DNA of 64,000 nt. Origin: JAKFWF01 sp031374115. GTDB taxonomy: Bacteria; Pseudomonadota; Alphaproteobacteria; Rhizobiales; Hyphomicrobiaceae. Position 1 is the first letter of the stretch, and each line of letters opens with the position of its first letter. Shown here one piece after another: positions 18,718-25,787 of this stretch. Made by a program: the position numbers and the translations under genes. The notes under the pieces were generated by a model that had not been told where the DNA came from, did not search any database, and saw only the letters and a list, made by a program, of their open reading frames with translations. The stretch spans positions 10,676 through 74,675 of the forward strand of contig JANMNO010000117.1 of NCBI GenBank assembly GCA_031374115.1. Reading direction: 5' to 3'.

Positions 18718-18891
18718 ATGCTGCCAACGTTGGCGCCAACCATCCCGCCAAAAATGTCGCCAAAATGACCGCCAAGAATACAAAGATGCTTCGTATAACC
18801 TTGCAAAAAATCAGCCTTTATCGCATAGTCATGCCGCCAACGTTCGCGCCAATCATCTCGCCAAAAATGTCGCCAAAATGACCGCCAAGAA
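18718..18891. repeat. Pair of 61-bp direct repeats, each five 12-bp units
   Basis: Copies at 18718-18778 and 18831-18891 differ at about five positions and repeat with a 113-bp period. Inside each copy the hexamer CGCCAA (TTGGCG on the minus strand) recurs with near-exact 12-bp spacing five times, iteron-like. In the Fic frame this codes a four-residue periodicity (ANxx/AKxx). The second copy contains the proposed Fic start codon. Confidence 0.85.
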
Positions 18892-20128
18892 GCAGCCGAA
18901 AACCTCAAAAATAGAATCCACGTCGAGGGCGACAAAAAAGGTGACCGTTGTCGACAACGGCGAGGCCTCATCGCTCATGGAGCCGCTGGTGATCTCGGAA
19001 AGCTCACGGTGGCGAAGCGAGATGGGCGACTTGGCAATCGATCTCACGTATAAGGCGGCAGACTTCCAAAGCAGCCTGCCGGCGGGTGTGAAAGATGCGC
19101 TAGCTGATCTCGTGCGCAACATGAATTGCTACTATAGCAATCTCATCGAAGGCCACGACACTCATCCAATCCAAATCGAACTAGCGTTGAACAACATCTA
19201 TGACAATGACCCAAGGAAACGTGATCTCCAATTGGAAGCGCGTGCTCACGTCGCTGTTCAAAGATGGATTGATGACGGCAATCTTCGCGGCAAGAGTGCT
19301 ACAGAGGCTAGCATCAGAGAAATTCACAAGCGATTTGTCGAATGTCTCCCTGACGACCTTCGTTGGGTAACCAGACCAGACACGCGCGAAAAACTTCCTG
19401 TTATTCCAGGTGAATACAGAAACGACTTTGTTGAGGTGGGACGTCTGATTCCGGTAAGCCCCGGCTCGATCCCGCGATTCATGCAACGATATGAGCGAGC
19501 CTATGTATCTCTCAATCGGGCGCAAACGATCATCGCCTGTGCCGCTGCTCATCACCGACTAGCCTGGATACATCCATTTCTTGATGGCAATGGCAGAGTT
19601 GCCCGACTGGTATCTCATGCCATGATGTTAGACGCCCTTGATACTGGAGGGATCTGGTCTATCGCGCGCGGTCTGGCTAGAAACGTTGCGAAGTACAAGC
19701 AGCACTTAGCTGCATGCGATACTGGTCGTAGGAATGATCTGGATGGGCGGGGAAATCTAAGTGAAGAAGAATTGGCGAGTTTTACGCGCTTCTTTTTGAC
19801 CATTTGTATCGATCAAGTGGAATTTATGAAAAACTTGATGCGCCCGGATGAATTAAGGGCGCGGATATTGACTTGGGCAGACGAGGAGGTGCGCCTTGGC
19901 TCATTCGCACGGCCTGCTGTCGCAATCATGGAGGCAGTTCTGTTTCGTGGCGAGTTGCCAAGGGCAGACGTTGCATCACTTATTCAAGGTTCGGATCGTA
20001 CCGCTAGCCGTCTTGCAGCGCAGCTCAATGGGTTTGGCGTTATAACTTCATCTTCGTCGAAGGCACCTTGGCGATTGGCACTGCCTGCTACATTGGCACA
20101 GCGATGGTTCCCAGGGCTTTATCCGTGA
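18878..20128 (+). CDS. Fic family protein (probable AMPylase, self-inhibited class II)
   Basis: Fic enzymes usually transfer AMP from ATP to hydroxyl side chains of target proteins. With the ATG at 18878 the protein has 416 residues. The catalytic motif HPFLDGNGRVAR (about 232-243) matches HPFx[D/E]GNGRxxR completely, so it should be active. An inhibitory [S/T]xxxE[G/N] motif, SNLIEG, sits upstream at about 87-92, as in class II Fic proteins with a built-in inhibitory helix. The C-terminal part (about 350-410, ELPRADVASLIQGSDRTASRLAAQL) looks like a winged helix. The start is uncertain: no ribosome binding site is visible, and the frame is open upstream through the repeats to 18689. Cargo of the mobile element; base composition looks more AT-rich than the flanks. 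Confidence 0.88.
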   Translation: MTAKKQPKTSKIESTSRATKKVTVVDNGEASSLMEPLVISESSRWRSEMGDLAIDLTYKAADFQSSLPAGVKDALADLVRNMNCYYSNLIEGHDTHPIQIELALNNIYDNDPRKRDLQLEARAHVAVQRWIDDGNLRGKSATEASIREIHKRFVECLPDDLRWVTRPDTREKLPVIPGEYRNDFVEVGRLIPVSPGSIPRFMQRYERAYVSLNRAQTIIACAAAHHRLAWIHPFLDGNGRVARLVSHAMMLDALDTGGIWSIARGLARNVAKYKQHLAACDTGRRNDLDGRGNLSEEELASFTRFFLTICIDQVEFMKNLMRPDELRARILTWADEEVRLGSFARPAVAIMEAVLFRGELPRADVASLIQGSDRTASRLAAQLNGFGVITSSSSKAPWRLALPATLAQRWFPGLYP

Positions 20129-20141
20129 GAAACACGGTAAG

Positions 20142-20369
20142 CTATTTCCATCTCTTCCGAGCCGCGTTCCTTGCTATCTCGGATCGACGATCTACCGGCA
20201 TCTTTTTGGCTCGCGCTTGCCCGCCTCGCCGTCCCAGAGCTTGCGCAGCCTTATCCTCCCCGTCGTCGGTCTTCTCGTCTTCTTCCTCGCCAGTGACGAT
20301 ACGCATCACCTTCACGGCGTTGCCAATTACGTCGGCAGGGCGCTTCTCGCCCTTTGGTCCTTTAGGCAT
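20142..20369 (-). CDS. Small basic protein with GGxARAKK...RSEIARNAARKRW tail
   Basis: Protein of 75 residues starting MPKGPKGEKRPADVIGNAVK. An acidic middle (EEEDEKTDDGEDKAAQ) precedes a basic tail GGQARAKKMPVDRRSEIARN, a pattern found at the C-terminus of many small bacterial proteins and possibly nucleic-acid binding. Its start overlaps the stop of the upstream zinc-ribbon gene by 8 bp, so translation is coupled. Its stop is 13 bp from the convergent Fic stop. Function unknown. Confidence 0.7.
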   Translation of the reverse strand: MPKGPKGEKRPADVIGNAVKVMRIVTGEEEDEKTDDGEDKAAQALGRRGGQARAKKMPVDRRSEIARNAARKRWK

Positions 20370-20610
20370 GCTCGACACCCGCGATTGAAAGTCCTGGCGC
20401 GCTGCCTTGGCAGAGCGGGCACTTGCGTTGAAAAAAGTCTGAACTGTTTACGCCATACCGGTGGCCGCATTGCTTTCCAGACGGCGTCTGCCGCTCGCAT
20501 TTAGCTATCCACAAGTGTTGGCAATGATCGTTTCCGGGCCTGTCTGTCTTCGCAACCAGCCGCTGATCGTTGCGATTGATGTCTCCTACCTGCCTCGCCG
20601 ATTCGGCCAT
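20362..20610 (-). CDS. Small Cys-rich, zinc-ribbon-like protein
   Basis: Protein of 82 residues with candidate metal ligands in AKCERQ, KQCGHRYGVNSSD and RKCPLCQGSAPGL (C..C-G-H...C-P-x-C). I recall this CGxxYGxNxSDxxxRxCPxCQGGxPGL pattern from small rhizobial proteins of unknown function. A strong GGAGGGG ribosome binding site lies 5 nt before the ATG at 20610, which supports a real gene. It is the first gene after the right end of the mobile element and is coupled to the small basic protein gene. Confidence 0.72.
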   Translation of the reverse strand: MAESARQVGDINRNDQRLVAKTDRPGNDHCQHLWIAKCERQTPSGKQCGHRYGVNSSDFFQRKCPLCQGSAPGLSIAGVEHA

Positions 20611-20684
20611 ACTCGCCCCTCCTGCTTTGCGCTAAGCATAGCACGGAGTTGGCACCTACCGAACAGATGTCAACAGGGCCAGAT

Positions 20685-20703
20685 TTCAAACTGAGACACT
20701 ACC
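20685..20703 (-). repeat. Right terminal inverted repeat of Fic element
   Basis: Exact 19-bp reverse complement of 18293-18311. Confidence 0.9.
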
Positions 20704-20711
20704 GGCTTTTC
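20704..20711. repeat. Right 8-bp target-site duplication
   Basis: GGCTTTTC, identical to 18285-18292. Removing the element and one copy restores a continuous sequence GATCC-GGCTTTTC-TATTG. Confidence 0.88.
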
Positions 20712-20861
20712 TATTGTTCGGGTGTAAGTTGGAACTTTGCGGTCAACAAACCCGTCACCGTTGCCCAATCAGCCTTTTCCAGTTTCCTCGGGTGCGATAA
20801 TGATGGGCCAAATTTGTATCCTCGATGTCGACAAAACAACGCTGATCCGGGATTTAGTGTC

Positions 20862-22043
20862 ATGCTGCGCACGCTGATGGTCTCGATCGCACTGTCCTTC
20901 TTTGCAGCCTGCCCGGCGATCGCGCAGAAAGCACCCTTGCCCGCAGCTGTTCAGCCGGCCGCACCTGCTCCCGCTGTCTCCGCATCAGCTGCCAACGCAC
21001 CGATGCAGGTGCTTCTGGTTCGCAGCGGACCGCCGGGTTGCGAGCCCTATTGTACCGAATGGATCGCGGCTCAGGGTCAGATCGATAAGGCTACGCCGGG
21101 TCAATTCAAGAAAGTATTCGCTCAGCTTGGCAACCGGCGTGTGCCGATACTCATTCACTCCGGCGGCGGTACGGTCGATGATGCTATTGCTATCGGCCGG
21201 CTGATCCGGGCGAAAGGTTTCGATGTCGCGGTTACCAAGACCGAGTTCGCGTCATGTGCGCCAACCGATACTGCCTGCCGCAAGACAACAGCAAAAGGCG
21301 GGCTCATCGGCACCCCGAAAGCGCGGATGTCGTACTGTGCGTCGGCCTGCGCGTTCATCCTGGCGGGTGGCATTCGTCGGTACGTCGGCCCCTGGACGGT
21401 CCTTGGCGTACATCAGATTACCTCGTTCCAAAAGCACGTAAGGCTGTTGCGCACCTATCAGATCACGACCCGCCGCGTTTGGGGAGCTCCTGTCGAAGTC
21501 AAGCGGACGTTGGTGAACGAAAAAACCATCGCCGAAAAGACGGTGCAAACGCAAACCAAGTCGAGCACCTACGATAATGTACGCCAGCATTTCGTGGCGA
21601 TGGGCGTAGACGACAGCATCATGCCGATCCTAATGGCAGCTCCCGGGACGACCATCCGTTGGTTGACCCGAGCGGAACTCGGACAGACCAAGATCGCGAC
21701 GGAAATTGCCCTGACCGGCGAGCATCTCATCGCCGCTGCTTTTCCGCCAAAGCCGGAGCCGGTGGCGGTCCTCGAGCCGCTGGCAGCAAATACCCAGAAG
21801 AGCGCCGCCGGCACAACCGCCGCACCGCCTCCAACTTCGCCCCTTGTCGCTGCGACAACGGCTATCGAACCACCGCCGATAACGACCGCGCAGGCGAAGC
21901 CGGACTCCGCAACGGCGCCAGTCGTCGCCAATTCAGCCGAACCCGCCCGTCCACGCAAAATCGAGAAACCAAGGCGCGCCGGATCGGCTCCGGCGGCGGG
22001 CAGCGCATCCCCGGTCTATGATTTCACCCGTAGTGGCCGGTAA
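20862..22043 (+). CDS. COG3904-type exported ClpP/crotonase-fold protein
   Basis: Protein of 393 residues with a signal peptide (MLRTLMVSIALSFFAACPAIAQ, cleavage about residue 22). The central region resembles predicted periplasmic COG3904 proteins with a ClpP-like fold: HSGGGTVDDAIAIGRLIRAKG, then MSYCASACAFILAGGIRRY where the Ser of SAC would be the nucleophile, and VLGVHQIT. The C-terminal 110 residues are a Pro/Ala/Thr-rich low-complexity tail. I chose the ATG at 20862 because it starts the signal peptide; the open frame runs upstream into the mobile element. Function of the family is unknown. Confidence 0.75.
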   Translation: MLRTLMVSIALSFFAACPAIAQKAPLPAAVQPAAPAPAVSASAANAPMQVLLVRSGPPGCEPYCTEWIAAQGQIDKATPGQFKKVFAQLGNRRVPILIHSGGGTVDDAIAIGRLIRAKGFDVAVTKTEFASCAPTDTACRKTTAKGGLIGTPKARMSYCASACAFILAGGIRRYVGPWTVLGVHQITSFQKHVRLLRTYQITTRRVWGAPVEVKRTLVNEKTIAEKTVQTQTKSSTYDNVRQHFVAMGVDDSIMPILMAAPGTTIRWLTRAELGQTKIATEIALTGEHLIAAAFPPKPEPVAVLEPLAANTQKSAAGTTAAPPPTSPLVAATTAIEPPPITTAQAKPDSATAPVVANSAEPARPRKIEKPRRAGSAPAAGSASPVYDFTRSGR

Positions 22044-22058
22044 CAGCAAACCTGCGGT

Positions 22059-23858
22059 TTACCCGCCCAACACGGCCTTGACCTCGGCAGGTGTCTTAAA
22101 ATCTTCTGGAATGCCATTCAATCCGAGGCGTTGGAATATTCGTCCCATCGCTGGCATTGCGGTGATGACTGCGAATGGCACGGCAACGAGATAGCCAGCG
22201 GTCAGTGGCAGGCTCCACCAGAACGCAGTTGGTGACACGGCATATAGTCCACCACACACAAGCAGCCCAAAGACGAGCTGCGGCCAAAGATCCGAAATCG
22301 CCGTTCGCAACGAGATCCCGTAGGCATCGCGCGATTGCCCGCCCCAGGTCACCGACTTGCCGAAGGCCAATCCGATCATGAAAATCGTTGTGCGAATGGT
22401 CGAAACTGCACCTTGCAGGAACGAGAAGACGATCTCGATCACAGCGCTGACAGCAAACCGCCCTGCACCGCCGTAGCGCGCCATCCCGCCTGGAGTTATC
22501 ACCGCGTCCGCAAGTCCAGCGATCTTCGGCGAAAGGTACATCGTGAAAAATACGATGTAGAGAAACCCGGCCAATCCGCTCGGGAAATCGGCGATCGATT
22601 GGGCCTGCGAGGCAGCAAACGGCGACAGGCCGATCATCAGCGTCCAGGCCGGAATGCCAAGGAACATCAAGATCGCCCAGACCAGCTGGAACCGGCTCAT
22701 CGGGTACAAGCCCGGCAGATCGAGCAGCTTCAGGTATTGCATGTTACCCTGGCACCAGCGCACGTCGCGCTTTGCGAAGTCGAGCATCGTCGGTGGATTT
22801 TCTTCCCAGCTGCCATCCTCGATCGGTAGCACGCGCACTTCGTAACCGGCCCGGCGCATCAGGGTCGCCTCGACTTGATCATGTGAAAGCACGTGTCCGC
22901 CCAGAGGCGGCTTGCCTGGCAGAATTGGCAGATCGCATTTTTCCACGAACGGCCTGATACGAACCAGCGCGTTATGTCCCCAGAATGGTCCGCATTCGCC
23001 GACCCACCACGATTGACCCATCGTGTAGGTGCGCATGCCATGCCGCATACCGAACTGGAAGATACGGGCGAACATGCTCGACGACGGCATGCCGACGACG
23101 AGGCTTTGCAGGATCCCGAGACGCGGGTGCGCTTGCATCATGCGGGTGAGGCGCACGATCGCTGGTCCGGACATAAGGCTGTCGGCATCTAGCGGCAGCA
23201 TCAACTCGTAGCGGCCGCCCCACTGCTCGCAGAACTCGCGCACGTTGCCGGCCTTGAAACCAGTGTTGACGGTGCGGCGGCGATAGACGATGCGCCCCGG
23301 CTCGCCAACTTCGGCAGCCCAGGCTTTCGCCGCTCCATCCTCGGCTTCGGCGGCAACCGGATCGTTGGTATCGCTGAGAATGAAGTAGTCGAACTGGCGC
23401 CCCTCGCCGGTCGCATCAACACTGGCCTTGATGGTGCGCAACCGCAGGAACGCGCGCACCGGATCTTCATTGCGCAGTGTCATCATGATTGCGGTGCGCA
23501 CCGTGAGCGGCGCCGGCAGATCGCCAGCCGCCGCAAAAGGCGCCACCCGCTGCATCGGGTCTTTCGCGATGTGCAATAGCCAGAACCCGATCACCGAGTT
23601 CCAAAACCCCAAGACCGTCCAGGGTGAACCGATCGCGAAGGCAATGAAAAGCACGTAATCGAGGGCGGTCCAACCGCCGGCACCGAGCACGCTGGCGACG
23701 CCCCCCATAAATAGCACCCAGGTGACGGTGTTCAGTCCTGCGACGAGCAATCTGCGTCGACGGAGTTCATCCATGGACTGGACACCGGTTGGCGTAGTAA
23801 GCACGCTGGTATCGTCGCCGGCCGGCAACTGGGCCGATACGCCCTGGCCTTCGATCAT
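22059..23858 (-). CDS. opgH: Osmoregulated periplasmic glucan glucosyltransferase OpgH (MdoH)
   Basis: Inner-membrane GT2 enzyme that polymerises the glucan backbone. At 599 residues it is shorter than the E. coli protein, as is usual in alphaproteobacteria. Two N-terminal spans (about 35-100) precede the GT2 domain with MMTLRNEDP, FILSDTNDP, PLDADSLMSG and DVRWCQGNMQY, followed by several C-terminal spans. The partner opgG is not in the adjacent positions; the divergent neighbour is an MDR dehydrogenase. Confidence 0.93.
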   Translation of the reverse strand: MIEGQGVSAQLPAGDDTSVLTTPTGVQSMDELRRRRLLVAGLNTVTWVLFMGGVASVLGAGGWTALDYVLFIAFAIGSPWTVLGFWNSVIGFWLLHIAKDPMQRVAPFAAAGDLPAPLTVRTAIMMTLRNEDPVRAFLRLRTIKASVDATGEGRQFDYFILSDTNDPVAAEAEDGAAKAWAAEVGEPGRIVYRRRTVNTGFKAGNVREFCEQWGGRYELMLPLDADSLMSGPAIVRLTRMMQAHPRLGILQSLVVGMPSSSMFARIFQFGMRHGMRTYTMGQSWWVGECGPFWGHNALVRIRPFVEKCDLPILPGKPPLGGHVLSHDQVEATLMRRAGYEVRVLPIEDGSWEENPPTMLDFAKRDVRWCQGNMQYLKLLDLPGLYPMSRFQLVWAILMFLGIPAWTLMIGLSPFAASQAQSIADFPSGLAGFLYIVFFTMYLSPKIAGLADAVITPGGMARYGGAGRFAVSAVIEIVFSFLQGAVSTIRTTIFMIGLAFGKSVTWGGQSRDAYGISLRTAISDLWPQLVFGLLVCGGLYAVSPTAFWWSLPLTAGYLVAVPFAVITAMPAMGRIFQRLGLNGIPEDFKTPAEVKAVLGG

Positions 23859-23885
23859 CGAGATTGTCCCTTGTTTGGAAAATGA

Positions 23886-24878
23886 ATGGCGCGTCCCGCT
23901 AACACATTAAAGGCTCGCGCGCTCTGGTATGTTGCACCCGGCCTGGTCGAACTGCGCGAAGAGGCGATCGCGCCACCAGGGCCGAACGAAGTGCTGGTGG
24001 CAACCTCGTTCAGCGGTGTCAGCAGGGGCACCGAGCGGCTCGTCATGGCGGGCAAAGTTGGTCAGACCGAGTGGGAAAGGATGCGCGCGCCGATGCAGGC
24101 CGGCGCGTTTCCATATCCCGTAAAATATGGCTATTGCGCGACTGGGATCGTCGAGGCGGGCGAAAAAAGCCTGATCGGGAAATCCGTTTTTGTCTTGCAT
24201 CCGCACCAGGATCGATTTGTCGCGCCCGCCTCGATGGTAACGCCGCTGCCGGACGGATCGTCGCTGCGTCGAGCGACCCTTGCAGCCAACATGGAAACTG
24301 CCCTTAACGGCTTGTGGGATTCAGGCGCGGGACCGGCCGATCGCATTGTCGTGGTCGGCGGTGGGATTGTCGGGTTGCTCGTTGGATATCTCGCAGCTCG
24401 CCTGCCCGGCGCTCAGGTCACGCTGGTGGATATCGAAGGAGACCGCGCGAGCCTCGCCGCATCGCTTGGAATGTCGTTCGCCAACCCGGCTAGCTGCCCG
24501 ATAGATGCCGACGTCGTATTCCACACCAGCGCTTCATCTACGGGCCTTGCCACTGCCATCTTTGCGGCTGGCTTCGAAGCAACCATCGTCGAGCTCTCTT
24601 GGTACGGCGACGGCACGATCGCAGCGCCCTTGGGTGGAGCATTCCACAGCCGCCGCCTGAAACTGATTTCATCACAGGTGGGTCATGTATCGGCGGGCCA
24701 TCGTTCTCGTTGGGACTATCGCCGCCGCCTCGAAGCAGCCTTGTCGCTTCTGCAGGATGCACAGCTCGACGCATTGATCACACAGGATATCGCCTTCGAA
24801 GATGCTCCCACCAAATTGCCTGGATTGCTTGCACCCGGCGCGTCTGGTTTGGCACCTGTCATTAGATACGGTGACTGA
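23886..24878 (+). CDS. MDR-family zinc-binding-type alcohol dehydrogenase homologue
   Basis: Protein of 330 residues of the medium-chain dehydrogenase/reductase superfamily. The GroES-like N-domain contains ATSFSGVSRGTERLVMAGKVG and the Rossmann part shows VVVGGGIVGLLVGYLAARL (about 156-174). Canonical catalytic zinc ligands (GHE and a nearby Cys) are not obvious: the usual GHE position reads KYGYCATG. It opens the plus-strand cluster with the PTPS-like, GT4 and methyltransferase genes, so it probably oxidises or reduces a pathway intermediate. Substrate unknown. Confidence 0.8.
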   Translation: MARPANTLKARALWYVAPGLVELREEAIAPPGPNEVLVATSFSGVSRGTERLVMAGKVGQTEWERMRAPMQAGAFPYPVKYGYCATGIVEAGEKSLIGKSVFVLHPHQDRFVAPASMVTPLPDGSSLRRATLAANMETALNGLWDSGAGPADRIVVVGGGIVGLLVGYLAARLPGAQVTLVDIEGDRASLAASLGMSFANPASCPIDADVVFHTSASSTGLATAIFAAGFEATIVELSWYGDGTIAAPLGGAFHSRRLKLISSQVGHVSAGHRSRWDYRRRLEAALSLLQDAQLDALITQDIAFEDAPTKLPGLLAPGASGLAPVIRYGD

Positions 24879-24935
24879 GTCATCTGACTGGCATATGCTG
24901 ACCGGCGACCAGCGGGGGTGGAAGTGGAAGATTCA

Positions 24936-25322
24936 ATGGAGCAACGCGTTTCGGACTTGGAATCGCTCGTCAACGACATACCCACCATGGTGAACTTGCG
25001 CCACGAACGGATGGAGTCACAGCTCAGCGAATTTTCTGGCCGCCTCAACCTGATTGATCGCCAGTTGAACATGCTGACGCGCGACGTTCGCGATTTGCGC
25101 AACGGCGTGACGCGGCAGCTGGTCGGCCAGGATGGGCGGCTGAAGACGATCGAGGACCGGCTCGGAGCACTCGAGGACCGGCTCGGGGCACTTGAGAATC
25201 GAGTGGGCGCGTTAGCGAAGGGGCTCGACGCGATCGAGAAGAACCAAGCCGTGCAGACTGAGCAGTTGTCTATGGTCAACGGAAAACTTGACGAACTATT
25301 GCGCAGGCTGCCGGCGAAGTGA
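24936..25322 (+). CDS. Coiled-coil protein with heptad repeats
   Basis: Protein of 128 residues, almost entirely heptad-patterned (MEQRVSDLESLVNDIPTM to DELLRRLPAK), with three consecutive seven-residue units IEDRLGA, LEDRLGA and LENRVGA coded by 21-bp tandem DNA repeats at 25149-25211. No signal peptide or membrane span. The ATG at 24936 has GGAAG 5 nt upstream; a GTG at 24918 is the alternative. It lies between the MDR dehydrogenase and the PTPS-like gene on the same strand, so it may be an accessory or scaffold protein of that cluster; this is inference. Confidence 0.7.
   Translation: MEQRVSDLESLVNDIPTMVNLRHERMESQLSEFSGRLNLIDRQLNMLTRDVRDLRNGVTRQLVGQDGRLKTIEDRLGALEDRLGALENRVGALAKGLDAIEKNQAVQTEQLSMVNGKLDELLRRLPAK
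25149..25211. repeat. Three 21-bp tandem units inside the coiled-coil gene
   Basis: Units at 25149-25169 and 25170-25190 differ at two positions; 25191-25211 is diverged. Each codes one heptad (LEDRLGA type), so unit number could vary between strains without a frameshift. Confidence 0.7.
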
Positions 25323-25382
25323 GGCCGGCGGCTACGTTGGCTCACCAATTTCACTCAGCACATAAACCGACAAGGCAGACCA

Positions 25383-25787
25383 ATGTACGCCGTTGAAGTT
25401 CGCGATCGCATCATGATTGCCCACTCGCTGCCGGACCCATTTTTCGGACCTGCGCAGCACATGCACGGCGCGACGTTCGTCGTCGATGTCGCTTTCTTTC
25501 GCGAGAAGCTGACCAAGCAGAATGTCGTCGTCGATATCGGCGCGGCGCTGACGGTGCTGAACAAGACCTTGAAACCGCTGAGCTATCAGAACCTCGACAT
25601 GCTGCCGGAGTTCAAAGGCAAGCTGACGACGACGGAATTCCTGTGCAAGTACGTGTTCGATGCAATGGCTGCGGCGGCGAAGGACGGCGCACTCGGCTCT
25701 GACGGCAAAGGCCTGTCGAAGATCCGCGTGACACTGCATGAGACCGATCTCGCGCGTGCTCTCTACGAGGGACCGGTCGGTGCCTGA
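25383..25787 (+). CDS. QueD/6-pyruvoyltetrahydropterin synthase-like protein lacking catalytic residues
   Basis: Protein of 134 residues with the T-fold of the PTPS/QueD family. The three zinc His positions appear kept (His in MIAHSLP and the two in QHMHGATF) as does Glu of LHETDL. The catalytic Cys four residues before HxH is Gly (FGPAQHMH), and the region of the catalytic His (LDHHYLN in E. coli QueD) reads LSYQNLD. Canonical PTPS or QueD chemistry is therefore unlikely; a relative using another substrate is more plausible. The gene overlaps the downstream GT4 gene by 8 bp. Confidence 0.8.
   Translation: MYAVEVRDRIMIAHSLPDPFFGPAQHMHGATFVVDVAFFREKLTKQNVVVDIGAALTVLNKTLKPLSYQNLDMLPEFKGKLTTTEFLCKYVFDAMAAAAKDGALGSDGKGLSKIRVTLHETDLARALYEGPVGA

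Larger units (their letters stand above)
18293..20703. mobile_element. 2.4-kb transposon-like element with Fic cargo and a transposase relic
   Basis: The element is bounded by perfect 19-bp inverted repeats (18293-18311 and 20685-20703) and a perfect 8-bp direct repeat GGCTTTTC on each side (18285-18292, 20704-20711). Inside are, from left: a small membrane protein (-), the C-terminal relic of an IS1-like DDE transposase (-), two 61-bp direct repeats, a Fic gene (+), and two coupled small genes (-). Ends starting with GG, an 8-bp duplication and passenger genes fit the IS1595/IS1 supergroup as I recall it; exact assignment needs ISfinder. The transposase is incomplete, so the copy cannot move without help in trans. 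Confidence 0.88.

Noticed and set aside
18693..18971. N-terminal part of the open frame around the transposase relic
   Set aside because: Trp/Arg-rich translation of the 12-bp repeats; no transposase similarity.
24716..25354. Minus-strand frame of 212 codons
   Set aside because: Mirror of the heptad repeats in the coiled-coil gene; Ser-rich low complexity.
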